Positions 44,566-56,994 of a stretch of DNA of 64,000 nucleotides are shown here, piece by piece (the stretch's first letter is position 1; every line of letters starts with the position of its first letter). The DNA lies in the NCBI GenBank assembly GCA_014281115.1, contig JACONQ010000003.1:4030001-4094000 (forward strand). Reading direction: 5' to 3'. A model generated the notes under the pieces. That model had not been told where the DNA came from. It made no database searches and worked only from the letters and a program-made list of their open reading frames with translations. The stretch is from Laburnicola sp. R22_1. Taxonomy: Eukaryota > Ascomycota > Dothideomycetes > Pleosporales > Didymosphaeriaceae. A program made the translations under genes and the position numbers.

Positions 44566-44994
44566 AATATTTCTATATATATAATATTTATATGTGCATA
44601 GGCTAGTAAATAGGTTTAGAGTACCTAGCTTAGGTATAAAGTTAGGTTAGAGTTATATAAACTCTAGGTATAGGTTAAGTTAAGATTATATAGATTCTAG
44701 ATATAGATTAGATTATAAGAAGCTTTAGACTAATAGATTAGAGTTGCCTATATAAACTTATAAATTTAATAGAGTTTAAAAATAGCTTTAGCTATAGACT
44801 TATATACTCCTAGCATAGTAAAAGTATAGACTTAGAACTCTAAAGCTCTAAGGTAGTAGGCTAAGTAACTAGTAGAAGGGTGCTTAGCCTCTTATATATA
44901 CCCCCCATTTCTTAAAAAATTCTAGCGTTATATTCTATACTCTTTATAGTAGTAATATATATTCTCTTTTTATACACCTAAAGTCTTAAAAATA
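44566..44994. other. TA-rich spacer with GGTTAGAGTTATATA repeats
   Basis: Contains two or three degenerate units resembling TAGGTTAGAGTTATATA (44640-44720). The same motif recurs at 50156-50230. No coding signal. Confidence 0.4.
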
Positions 44995-44996
44995 TA

Positions 44997-46857
44997 ACGT
45001 GGTTTACTAGCGAGTAACCTACACTAGTAAGCGCGCCACCTTTGCCAAGACCCTACTAAACTATTTTATTTATTATTAGACTACGTTGCAATACTACTTA
45101 AAAATATATACTAAGTTAATATATCTAATATAGATTCTTCCTCTTTAACTCCCTAGTAGGTTTGCGCATTATGTCTAGGTTGCCTATAGATGCCATAACG
45201 CTGTTGAGTTAATGGCCCTATTGTAGCGCGACTAGTACCTAACAACTATTTACTCTTTTTCTAACCACTAGCATTCTTAGAAGTGGCTAGCTAAGATTTC
45301 TCTGCTACTGTAAGTAATCCCTAATACTAGATATACCTCCTTTTACGCAATTTTCGCCTTGTAGTCTCCTTAATTATCTTGCGAAGGCCTATAATTTTAT
45401 CTAACACTAGTACCTAACTATGCATTGCACTTAGAGCGCCTTTTTTAAGCTTCTTAAGTACCTACATAGTTAAAGTTAGTGATAAATTAAAGTGATCTCT
45501 AATTTTCTTGCGAACTAGTGTTGATTACGCCTTAAATTCGCGTAGGTTACTTAGTGTTTTAGACTCCTAGGTAGTAGACTCTTTAATGGGCAGACTAGGT
45601 GTACGGATACGGATATTAAGGTGCTATAACACCTCTAGATTTAATAGGACTAGCCTAGCACCGTAAAAACTACCCTTAATTATCTTTGTAGAGAAAACCT
45701 TTAAAAACGCGATTTTAAAGGCTAGGAGGAACTTAATCTTTATAATGTAGGTTATTAGCTAACGCGCTAAGCCTAAGATCTTAGCACTATATGCCTTCTT
45801 TAGCGGAGAGAAATAGCCTACATCTAATAGCTACAGTAGGTGTAATAAATGTGACGATATATAGAGAGTAATAATCTTATATTCCTTATAGTAATCCTAG
45901 AACTTAATTAAGTTATAGCTCTTATAGCTATTAATAACTAGCAGCTAATAGGTTTCTTTAGCGCGTCCCTTTGTATACGCGTTAAAGTGTTTTAACTACG
46001 CGATACTAAGCTTATTATTTATTTAGCTATTCTCGCTAATAGCAATTACCTAATCGCTAGAAATTAACGCGTCTTTGTATTAGGTGGAGATGTAACGCTT
46101 GCCAGCATAGATAATAAAGGGAGGGATTGCCTATCTAGCAGCGTAGATATCCTAGATTACTATAATCTACTAGCGATCGTCTGGCCGTATTAATTTAGGT
46201 TTCGCACGCCTCTCTAATGCTGTAACCACAAGCTAAGACCCTATAACCCCTATTAGGAAGCCTAATTTATTAAAGTTGTAGGTGTCCTTATTTATAATAC
46301 CGTACTTAATTTTAATGCTCTCTATAAGCTTAAACCACGCGTTTATAACCTTAGGATCTTCCTATTATGCCCTCTAGTTGTTGTATGACTAAGACTAACG
46401 CGTTTTAACTTCACGTCTGCGCTTAATAAATCTGTCTGTCTAGTTAATGCTAATAGGTGGCTTTCCTCTCTATAAACCTAGTGAATTAGCCATTGTGCGT
46501 ATTATAAGCTTTATAGGAGGGAATCCACACGTGTCTAGCTCGATTATACAATTAATAAGCGTCTGCTCCTTAAGGAGAGTAAAATCCTTTAATTTAGGTG
46601 GGTTATTGCATTGTGCAGTTGTTCCGTTGCGTCTTTAATTAAGCGTTCTGCGATTAACATTATACAGCCCTACTGCTGCTCGCTCTATAAGATTTAGGTC
46701 TTGTTTAATAGCTCTAATAGCAATAAGTAATTAAGCTTTATTAGATGGCTTAGAAGACATAGTAGGTGGTTGTATTATAATGGTATTATTAGTGATGGTG
46801 GGGTCTTAGTAAAGGTGGCGCGCTTACTAGTGTGGGTCACTTGCTAGTAAACCACGT
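44997..46857 (-). mobile_element. pogo-type DNA transposon, copy P3
   Basis: A 1861-bp element between TA duplications (44995-44996, 46858-46859). Inverted termini start ACGTGGTTTACTAGC and contain two 17-bp units (right end: ACTAGCAAGTGACCCAC then ACTAGTAAGCGCGCCAC), followed by CTTT...AAGACCC. The minus strand encodes the transposase: near 45.83 kb it reads SHLLHLL, a stop, LLDVGYFSPLKKA, the third catalytic region with Asp kept. Dense stops show heavy RIP. Confidence 0.8.
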
Positions 46858-46859
46858 TA

Positions 46860-49400
46860 TCTAATACTATATATACTAGTAATAGTACTCTAAGCCTCTA
46901 TAAGGTTCTAAGTGTACTTTAGCTATAGAAAGTACTAGGCTCCTACTCTCCTAACTTTAGTAGGACAATCTAGTTATTATATCTAATATATTTGTATTTA
47001 TATCTCTCTATTTCTATAAAGTAACCTAGTTGTTATATCTAACATAGTTATAATTATATCTTTTAGTTTCTATAGTATAGCTGCCTATTTTAGTTAAGAA
47101 TTCGCGCTAGTATTATTTGCTCTAGCTAAGGCAAATAAAAAAATCTCTACTTTAGTTTTACTTTTCTTCTCTACTCTACTAATTTATCTACGCCGCTCCT
47201 TATTAATATTACGCTACACTCTTATTATTTCTTCTACTTTAGTGCTATTTTTACTATCTTTCTTATTATCAATTTCTATTATAGGTAGAGTCTCTAAGTA
47301 ACACTTTATACTAGGCTTTATAACTCTAAGTAAGTGTATAAAGTCTAGCTTAACTATAGCTTAGTATTCCCCTATAAAGATTCTAACTTATAGCACTTTT
47401 ACTTATAATAGTAAGCCTTTACTCTCTACTTTAGACACCTATAGTATAGAGGACCTTAAGAAGTTTATGCGCAATAAAACTATACAGAACTATTAAAAGG
47501 TTAGTTTCTTAGTTCTTTTATATTATTTCTTACTAACTTTAAGTAGTTTTTTAAGAACCTAAGCTACAATTAGGAGACTCTTAAGGCTATCTATATAATA
47601 TCTAAGAACTTTATTTTTAAGACCGCCTATTTTTATAAGAGATCCTACTAGCACTATTTTAAGCAGTTTATTCTTTATACGTAGAGACTTATAAAAAGAA
47701 AGTATAACTATAAGGCTTATATTCTCTACTTTAGTAAGTGCTTAGGCAAGATATAATAATTTTTAGTAAACCTTTTCCTTACTAATTTATATTCTAGATT
47801 TAGGACAACTTATAAGAGAACTCCGTTAAGACTAAGTTTACTAACCTTATCTTAAAATATATTCTTTATAATAAAGATTATACAAATAAGCCTCTTATTA
47901 ATTTTTAGTAAGTTTATCTTAACGTCTTTATCTATAAGTATAGCTCTACTATCTAGAGTACTTAATCTAAGACCTAGAAAGCAGATAATATTAATACTAG
48001 ATATTCTAGATAGGATATAGAGCTTTTATATTTAATTCTTATAGTTTAGTAAAATACTTACGCTACCCTTTAAGCTTTATCTAACAAACTTACTATAAAT
48101 TCTAGGTTTTAGAATTATCTTTCTTAGCTAATATTATACTATAGCTGCTTGCCCCCCCTACTTCGCCTATTCTTAAGCCTTCCTATAAGAATCTAGTTAA
48201 GCTTATTCTAAATATTATAGAGACTATTTACTCTAGCAAAATATTAGAAGATGATAAGATTGCTACTCTTCTAAAGCGAAATAAGAGAGTGCTAAATTTT
48301 GCAGCTATTAGTGTTAATTAAATTACTATTTTTTATAAAAAGGTTAAGAGGATAGTTCTTAATTTTACTTTAGGTAAAGGCAAGTTTATTATAGAGGAGT
48401 AGTATTTCTATTTATTCTTTTAGGATACTAGGATTTTTCTGCCCTTATATCTAGCTCTATTATAGGAGCCTAGGGGCGTTTTCTTAAGTAGTCTATAACT
48501 TTATAGATATAGCTAAGCTATAAGCTTAGCTCTTTAAATATTTAGTTTCTTTAGCTATGCTGTGTCTATTTTTCTTCTTTTATAATATCACCTTCTCAAT
48601 AGCCCCCCTTCTCTACTTCCTAATTGCTCTACCTTCTATTACTTAGATCTTATATTATTTTATTATAGGAAGAATTTTTTTTAACTTACTTATATTAGAG
48701 CTAACGCTTCTAAACAGTTTATTATACTTCTTTAAGTATTTTCTACTCTTCTAAGTACATTATAGTCTTATTCCTTACTAATTCTTAAGTAAATATTAAG
48801 AAAGGCTAGAGGTCTAGGCTTGTTCTAACCTCTCTTTAGTAAGGGCCTTCTAAGTTCTTTACTAGAGATGCAACTTTTATACTAGAAGCTATAGCGTATT
48901 TATTAGTTTAGAGAGTTTCTATATAGGTCTATAGGTAACTTTTTATTATTATTTTAGAATAGGAAGGTGTATATTTTCTAGCAATCTAATGTCTCTATAG
49001 TAAAGAGATTTATAGCGGGTTTCTAAGTTAGATTAGTATTATCTAACTACTTAACTTAATAAAGTAATCTTTATAGTCCTCTCCCTTTTTAAGTAGATTT
49101 TTTAGCTAGGATATCTTTTATAACCTATTCCTCTTCTTTTTTAATAATAATAGCACCTAGTTTCTTATTATCTATGACCTAGCTAGAAAGAGAGTCTTCT
49201 TTAGCTAAGCAGAGACAATTTACTAAGAATACTAGGTAGACTTTAGGTAAAATATCTAGCTCTATATTATAGAAGTCTACTACTTATATAACTATAAACT
49301 TTGCGTTTTTCTAGTTTAGCTTTTAATTAGGTTAGAAGTTAGATAAGTAGTCCTTATACTAGAGCTAGACTTTGTCTCCTTTCTTTAATACTAGAGTATC
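46860..49400 (+). pseudogene. Possible retroelement gag-like remnant
   Basis: Plus-strand sequence at about 47.4-48.1 kb, read through stops, gives a hydrophobic/charged pattern reminiscent of retrotransposon capsid proteins (TAYFYKRSY...HYFKQFILYVETYKKKVQLQG). Homology is not secure. The rest of the stretch is TA-rich with no clear gene. Confidence 0.25.
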
Positions 49401-49479
49401 TCTCTAGTGCTAGTTTACTTGCTATTCCTACTCTTATTAGAACTTAGCTATTTTAGCTTTAATAAATATAAAACCTTCT

Positions 49480-50110
49480 TAGAACTTCTATAGCAAAGCT
49501 TTAATAGATTTTACGAGTTACAAATCCTACTAGTAATAGTTAATAGCTTTTATCTCTATATCTAGCTTAGCTAGGTCTATATTATACCTATACTAGAGAA
49601 AAAATAGTGCTACTTTAGTAGAAGTAGCTTCTTGCCTATTAATAGCTATTTGCACTATAGGGCAGTATAAGGCCTAATTCTTCTAATTCTATTATATAAA
49701 AGCGCAAAGGCAAGTTTTAATTATAAAGTTTATATATACTATAGTGCTATTAGTCTCTAAGTGCTTAGAGAAGAATAATCTTCTTTAGATCTTTATCCTC
49801 TTATATAAATGCCTTTAAAAGTTGCTTACAAATTAATCTTTATAGTTAGAAGTTATAGCGTTAGGGAGCTAATAGTAGGCTATAATATAATAGAGGAACG
49901 CCTCTACTATAGTTTCTATCTCTAAGTCTAATAGAGGAACTAAGACTATTCCTTTCTCTAGCCTATTACATACTACTATTATATTTATATTCCCCTTACT
50001 TATAAAAAGCTTAGTAATAAAGTCTATAGAGATCTTCTTCTATATCTAGTTAGGGAGTAGGAGAGGTTTTAGTAACACTTATTTTATATCCCTCTATAGC
50101 TTAGTTCTTC
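49480..50110 (-). pseudogene. Gypsy integrase remnant
   Basis: The minus strand from about 50.1 kb reads ISIDFITKLFISKGNINIIV, then LVPLLDLEIETIVEAFLYYI, LPNAITSNYKDQFVSNF and HLETNSTIVYINFIIKTCL. This is the integrase core of Gypsy elements (first Asp in IDFI; the second, normally in a TSD block, reads TSN). Stops are frequent. LTRs were not found, and the sequence ends at a Tc1 element at 50420. Confidence 0.65.
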
Positions 50111-50419
50111 TATATATATTATAGTTCTTAATAAATCTATAAATAGGCTTGCAAATAGATATAGGTTAGGTTAGAGTTATATAGACTATAGGTTAGGTTA
50201 GGATTATATAGACTAGGTTATATTAGGTCTAACTAATTATATTTTTATTAGCTATATGTAATTTTTATAGTAAATTACTATAAAAATTCCCTTATTATTA
50301 TAGTAGTAATTATTATATTTACTTATTATAGTAAAAGTATAGCTTTAGTGTTAAATATATATATTAAACTTAACTAAGCGCCTAGCTATTCTAAACCTAA
50401 CTAAGTGCCTTACTATTTA

Positions 50420-52517
50420 CAGTAGGGTGACACAAAAAAAGCGTCTAGTAAAAAGATACCTTTTTAAAAGTTATATAACTAAGTGACTTTTAATACTATG
50501 TAAAAAAAAAGTATACGGTTTCAAAGAGGAAATATAGAAAATTAGGATTAGGTATTATTTACGTGCTTACTAAGCAGGGTCCTTAAGGTATCTATCTCTA
50601 AACTTAGTGTTTCTAAAAAGTCAATTTCTAAGGCGTTATGACTTTTTTATTTAGTATACTACTAGGCTAATGTTTTTACTAGCTATTCTAGGCCTAGTGT
50701 AGATTACGTAAGTAAAGTTTCGGAGTACTTATATAACTTAATTAAGAAATTATTTAAGGTTAAAAATCACGTGATTTTAAAAGTTAATTAAATCACGTGA
50801 TTTATTACTAAGATTATAGTATAATATAATATCTTTTGTCTAGAAAATTTTCTCTTTTGTATTTCCTCGAATGGAGCCAAAATTCTCAAAACTCGAAAGT
50901 TAAGTTTCTTTACTTAAAAAAGCAAATACTTCTAATTCTACTATTGCTACTACCCTTAATAAGCCTCTACAATCTATTAAGACTGCTATTAGACGTATTA
51001 ATAAGAAAAATAAGGGAGATAACTTATTAAAAGGGGTAAAACAAGGGAGAGTAACTAAGGTTACTTCTAGGGAGAAAAGAGTTATTAATAGGGATTTAAC
51101 TAAAAGCCCTAAGAAGACAAATAAGAGGCTATTAGAAGAGAATAGTTTTGACTTTACTGAGAGGACGTTACAGAGAGTTTTAAAAGGAGAAGACTATTCT
51201 TTTAACGTCTCTAAGAGAAAGGTCTATTTAACTAAAGAAAGAGCTAAAAGAAGAGAATTCTGGGCTAAAGAGATAGTTAAGGAGCTAGAAAATATTAACT
51301 TTGCTAAAGTTATATTTTCTGACGAGTCTAGTATCCAAAGGGGACATGGTAATAGGCAATAATATATAAGAAAAAGGGAAAAATCGAAAATTAGACCTAA
51401 ACAGCGCAAAAACCGAACAACTAGTAAGTTATTAATTTCTTTTAAATTCTAGAATTATAGAGCCCGTTTTTTTTTATAATTAGGCTATTTTACTTTTTTT
51501 ATAACTTTTTTTTGAGCTAGTACAAATTCACTAAAAGCGCGAGATATTTCTATCTCAGTCTGGGACTGTATTTGGATAGGAGGACGTTCTAAACTAGTGT
51601 TTTTAAGGGACCATATTAAAACTAGGACCTTTAATAACACTAGATATATACAGGAGTATTTAAATCCTATCTTAAAATCTCTTTTACTAAGAGGTAAGTA
51701 AAGTATTCCTTTTTCTTCTTTTTCTTTTTTCTTTTAATATAATATATATATATATATATTATATTTTTCATAATCTTATTCTTTATACTAATTATAACTA
51801 GGCTGGAAATTTCAACAGGATAATTCGAAGATCCACGGAACTCCACAGATGAAAAGGTAGTTTTCTAGAAATAAAGTCTTTGTTTTTGGGCATCCACCCT
51901 ATTCACCAGACTTAAATCCTATAGAAAACGTTTGGAGTCTATTAAAAGATAGGCTAGAAAAAAGAAATAGGGCTTCTTTAGGCTTTGGCACTAATAAATC
52001 TAGTGTAGAAGCCTTTAAAGGAGCTATACAAGAGGAGTGGGATTTAATTCCACAGGAGACTATAGATTATTATATACTATCTTTGCCTAAGCGTTATAAT
52101 GACGTTATAGAGGCTAAAGGATGATATACTAAGTACTAGTTATATCTAATTGTTTAATTTTAATTAACTTTTATCTTTTTCCTTATAATTATTATTTCTA
52201 TGAATAAACCTATAATAAAAATTGGGTTATATAGTCCTTATAGACTAAACTATAATATATATAAGTTATAGAACTTTATCTACGTAGAAAAAAAAGTTAT
52301 ATAGGGTCAAAGTTTTAAGAAAAAATTCTCTTAACTTTACTAAGTTACCTCTAGTTAGCGCTGATTGCTAAGCTCTTACTAACCTTCTATACTAAATCTC
52401 CTAAACCCTCTCCTTAAAACGGTATACTTTTTATTTACATAGTATTAAAACTCACCTAGTTATATAACTTTTAAAAAGATATCTTCTTACTAGGCGCTTT
52501 TTTGTGTCACTCTACTG
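50420..52517 (+). mobile_element. Tc1/mariner element with long inverted repeats
   Basis: A 2.1-kb element between TA duplications (50418-50419, 52518-52519). Inverted repeats of about 100 bp start CAGTAGGGTGACAC on the left and CAGTAGAGTGACAC on the right, with scattered, mostly transitional mismatches. The transposase frame has few stops, so it has suffered much less RIP than the neighbouring elements. Confidence 0.85.
50871..52125 (+). pseudogene. Tc1-type transposase, lightly damaged
   Basis: From ATG 50871 (MEPKFSKLES, then one stop) the frame runs through a helix-turn-helix N-terminus to the first catalytic acid in VIFSDESSIQRG (near 51315). After a gap that looks like an intron (about 51432-51526) comes VWDCIWIGGRSKLVFLRDHI. 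A second intron-like gap (GTAAGTA near 51695 to ACTAG near 51802) leads to FQQDNSKIHGTPQMK (second acid) and HPPYSPDLNPIENVW (third, DD34E type). Only two or three stops are seen. The first gap does not restore the frame cleanly, so the gene is probably dead. Confidence 0.75.
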
Positions 52518-52519
52518 TA

Positions 52520-53109
52520 TTTCTAGCTAACCTTAATATTAGTTATACACTACTATAGTTAATATTATAGAATTTAGTTTATTCTATTCTCTTCTTAAAT
52601 AACTATTCTCTTAAATAACTATTTAACTAGTTATTATATTTTTTTATTATACTAATATTCTTAAGTGCTATATTAAGTGCTATACCTACCCTAGAAATTA
52701 ATATACAGCCCTATATTAATAAACTAGTTATCCTACTACTAGATGCTCTTCTTAGATATACAATCCTAGCCCTATAGGCTAATAGGTTAGGAAGTAGGAC
52801 AATTTATCTTATCTAACGTCCCTCTGTAGACTTTTAAAAGTTAGAGATAGGAAAAAAGATATTTACTATATAGGATGTATAGTAGTCTAATACTTAATAG
52901 GCTAAAGATAAATAAACCTATAACCTATACTAGAACTCTTATTTTTATATAGGTATTATCTAAACTATATTCTAGAAGGGTATAAAGTACTCCTCTAGTT
53001 ATTTATATATATTTTATCTTAACTGCAGCTATACACTATAACACCTAACCGTTAACTCTACTAGTACTTAGCTAATTAGTACTAAGTATCTTACTAACTA
53101 TATAAGATC
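52520..53109. other. TA-rich spacer
   Basis: Decayed repeat DNA with no recognisable protein. Confidence 0.4.
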
Positions 53110-53114
53110 CTAAG

Positions 53115-53311
53115 TGTAAGGGATCACTCAAGGCATCAAAGGTTGAAATCAAGAAGTTAATTTTACTAAGATATCGAGGTGGCGTATAAAGACTGTTAAC
53201 AGCTGCCATATATACCCACACGTAGCCGAGGCGCTAATGCCTAATCGGGTAAGGTTCCGGGGCTCGGCGAAACCTTCCGCCGGGCGCGCCGCACCTCAGG
53301 AATCCCTAACA
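53115..53311. mobile_element. Solo LTR, barely mutated
   Basis: A 197-bp segment with TG...CA ends (TGTAAGGGATCAC ... GGAATCCCTAACA; the terminal decamers are near-inverted) and a perfect 5-bp target duplication CTAAG (53110-53114, 53312-53316). The interior is G+C-rich with intact CpA and CpG sites (CGCCGGGCGCGCCGCACC), unlike the TA desert around it. It therefore inserted after its surroundings were mutated, or escaped RIP by being single and short. Confidence 0.8.
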
Positions 53312-53316
53312 CTAAG

Positions 53317-55139
53317 GATATACGTAGTAAGATAAGCCTATTTATTAAAGGACTTTTACTTCTTAGTATAAAAAAAGTAAATAGCTATTTTATATCCCGC
53401 ATACTCTCTATAAGCGTTTAAAACTAAACTTATATAGATAGTAATTAATAATAACTAGTCTATCTAAATAGTAGAGCAACGATTCTTTTAACGCTTTCTC
53501 TATTTCCTTAGGCCTAACACTATAATACCTAGCTAATATAAGTTCTACTAGATATTCCTAAATAAATTTAACACTGCTAAGGTAGCTATCCTTAGCAATA
53601 TTAGTAGGGCAACTAAACTCTTTATCTTGCTTAACGCGTAGTCTGCGGCTAATTATCTTAGCTTTCTAGCTATTAATAGTTACTATATTAATAATGCTTA
53701 GTAGCTTAAGGAAAAGCTACTTAACTTTATACTAATATATAGCAGCTATACTAGAGTATTAATAGTATTAGAGGTACTATAGGTTCTTAAGAATATAGAA
53801 ACTACGCAGAAACTCCTAGTAATTATATATAATAATACTAGCAATAATAGCACCCTAGCTTAGAGCGTCTAGCACAAACTATTAGAGGAGAATATTACCT
53901 AGAATTAAAAAGAGAACATAATTCTATATCTTATTTATATTATTAACCTTGTAGTTTAAGATACTATCTATTATCTTAAGTTATTAGCGCCTATTAATCT
54001 TAACTCTAAAGAGACGCTACAGCAGCAATATATAAATAAAATCTAGGCGTAGATATCTATCCCAAATTTTCTTTGCAAGGTATATTAGCTATTATTATAG
54101 AAAGTTATTATAGAAAGTTATTGCATTCGCGACCTAGTAGCAGCGTAACTATAGTTTACTATACGTATAGTATATAAAGTCTATCTACTCTTATAATATT
54201 AGTAACGCCTAGTATACTAAATCTTTATCTTTAATATGTAATCACTACTACTATCTTTTAAATCTAGCTTTTTATCTATTATGTCTAGTAACATAATAAT
54301 ATTCTAGCGGCCTAACTATACTACTTCTTCTATATAGGGTAGTATAGCTATAGTAGAGTTCTAAGAGTATATAGAGGATTGGCTAGGCAAAGTTAAGAAT
54401 AATCTCTAGAGATTTAGCGATCTTGTATAGTAGGTAGGGTTGTTAAAGGGGCCTCTTAATCTTAATATCTTTAATAATACTTAGCTCTAGCTATTTAGGC
54501 CCTATTAGCTAGTTCTATAACTCTAGATTCTAGAGTGCAAAGCACTTCTTTAGTACCTAGATAGAGGATTAGGTTAGGCGTTTATACTATAATAATAGGA
54601 CAAAGTAGAGGCGTTACTAAAGAAGCTTAAAAATAAGAACTAGCAAAGCAAAGGCATAGGACGGCTGCTAGATAATAAGTAGTAGTTTCTTAGAGACTGC
54701 AGGAGTTTAAAAGTGCAGCTGTGGCGCAAGAAACTTATAGATATAGTAGTAATTATTTAGGATGCTACTAAGACGGGGGACTACAACTAAGCGATAAGGA
54801 GTAAGTGGCGGCAGTAGGAGTAAGGGGAGATGGGCGGTGCAGTTCTGGGGGTGAATACGGCTCGCAGTTGCGAGAAACTACTATAGGAGAGAGTTAATAA
54901 AATATAGTAGTTATTATTATAATTATTAATTATTTAGGATGCTATAAATGTTATTAAAGAAATTATTAATTACGTAACACGGTAGTCGATCAAACAGCCG
55001 GCTTGGAATCACGTGACATCACGGATTGACCCTGGAGAAGAAGTCTTAGAAAATATATATAATATAATATAATATAATAGGATAATAGCTCGCTCTTATT
55101 CTTTAAGATTAATTTAAAAATAAGAGTTAATATTAACAT
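53317..55139. other. Decayed repeat DNA
   Basis: Mostly TA-rich. 54270-54900 is less TA-rich and rich in purines (GATTGGCTAGGCAAAGTTAA and AAACTTATAGATATAGTAGT stretches), probably a mutated coding relic I could not identify. A short G+C-rich piece at 54975-55035 contains CACGTGACATCACGG. Confidence 0.35.
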
Positions 55140-55141
55140 TA

Positions 55142-56992
55142 ACGTGTTTACAAGCGAGCCGCGCGTACAAGTAAGCCGCGCGCCCCACCAAGTCTCTTAG
55201 CCTTTTGCAGGCTGTATATCAACAACGCATCAAAATTCTATTAATATAATAGCTATTCTAAATTAAGCAGTATCTATAGAAGCTTTCTTGCACGTACGTA
55301 AGTTGTGCCCAGGCTCCCTGCAGCGCGTGCAGCGCGCTGAAGCCTGCCGGCTCGCACCTGACCGCGCCTGGCTATACCGCGTTTCTCCCTCTAGTTGCTG
55401 CTTAATAGCCTTCTAAGCAATAATATCCTCTCCCTCTGCCTTTAATAGGGTGCCTTGCTTCTAGATCTGCTTCTTTTTGCGCTATTTACGCGTTATAGCT
55501 GCCTTATTTACCCTCTATAGACTAGCTATCTTATCGCGCATAAGCACTATTAAATGCGCCATTCTCTTAGCCCCTCTTGTAAGCCAATTAAGCGACTAGA
55601 TAACTAATATAGGAGAGGATCCTTAATGCCTTTAGATCCGCTCACAAACTAGAGTTGACTAAGCGCCTAGCTTGCGCGCGTTGCTTAGTGTTGCAGACTC
55701 CTATAGGGCCTTTAGTAGGGCTGCTAGCGACGGCGTACGAAGCTTTATATTAAGCTTTAATATCACCGCCTCTAGATTGTGTAGGACTAGCCTAGCGCCT
55801 TAAAAGCTTGCGCAGATATTCTCCTTTATAATTAACTAGTCGTAGGCGGCGCGGAAGGCTGGTAGGAACTCAAGCTTGGTGATATGGTTGATGTGGTCGC
55901 GTATTAGGCCCTCGACCTGGCGCCCGTACGCCCGCTTTAATGGCGAGAAACAGCCAACGTTAAGCGGCTGCAGAAGGTGTGACAAATGTGGCAGCATATA
56001 GAGAGTGTAGATCTTATTCTCCTTGCAGATCTCCTAGAATTTAAGCAAGTTGTAACTCTTATGGCTGTTAAGTATTAGTAGCTAACGCGCGCCCACTCTA
56101 CGCTCTACTATATGCTTAATAAAATGCTGTAGCTAGGCAACACTAAGCTCGTTCGTAGTCCAGCTATTGTTGCTAAGACTAATAGCCTAGTCACCTAGTA
56201 TATCGTCGCCCTTGTACCAGGCAGAGAGGTGGTACTAGCCAGCGAAGATAATAAAGGGTGGGATTGCCCACCCAGTAGCGTTAATTCCGTAGATCGCCGT
56301 CACCCACTTACAATTGCCTGGCTAGATCGCTTTTAGCTAGCTACGCCTCTCTAAGCTAGTAACAACTAGCTAGGAGGATATTTTACCCATTAGAAAGCCA
56401 GTCTTGTCGAAGTTGAAGGTATCCTCGTCGTAGATACCGTAGGTGGCCTTTGCACGTGCTACTAGCTCAAACCAGGCCTATATAACCATTAGGTCCTCGC
56501 AGAGGGCTTGCTGTCAATTATAGGGTCGATTAAATCGCGTTGTAAGGCTGTCTGTTCGCTTGACAAAGTTCCTAGGCTACTACTAGCCAACGTGGCCTGC
56601 GCTGCGCTTAGTAAGCAGCTTATTCGCTATATCTTGTACAGCACCTAGAGTAGGCGCAAAGCCTCGCGAATCTAGGTTAAGTATATGCTTAACAATCACC
56701 TCCTCTTCAAGCTTGGTAAGCTTCTTTAATTTGGGCTCAGAGTCGCGTCGCGTAGCGATTCCTGCGCGTCAGCCGCGAAGTGTTGTTTCAGGGACGCAAA
56801 ACGTTGCGGCAGCGCGTTTTATACTTCGTATTTAACTGGAATTAATAGCTAAAAGAGCTAGGTAGATATTTGCTTCTTTATAGCGCAATTAAGCAGACAA
56901 TAGTTAAGCCATTATAGTTTGTATAAGACGCGTTGTAGAAAGTTAGTGGGGCGCGCGGCTCACTTATACGCGCGGCTCGCTTGTAAACACGT
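55142..56992 (-). mobile_element. pogo-type DNA transposon, copy P4
   Basis: A 1851-bp element between TA duplications (55140-55141, 56993-56994). Inverted termini start ACGTGTTTACAAGCG and hold the 17-bp units ACAAGCGAGCCGCGCGT and ACAAGTAAGCCGCGCGC, followed by CCCAC. It is the least TA-rich of the four pogo copies. Confidence 0.85.
55200..56880 (-). pseudogene. pogo transposase (DDE_1), P4
   Basis: The minus strand near 55.9-56.1 kb reads LILNSHKSYNLLKF (second catalytic site, Asp-to-Asn), TLYMLPHLSHLLQPLNVGCF (third site, Asp-to-Asn) and SPLKRAYGRQVEGLIRDHI. It is homologous to P1-P3 but a distinct subfamily. Stops remain at several Trp/Gln positions. Confidence 0.75.
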
Positions 56993-56994
56993 TA

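Noticed and set aside
44640..50230. GGTTAGAGTTATATA and TAGGTTAGGTTAGG motifs as telomere-derived repeats
   Set aside because: They do not form TTAGGG arrays; the pattern is better explained by RIP-altered transposon sequence.
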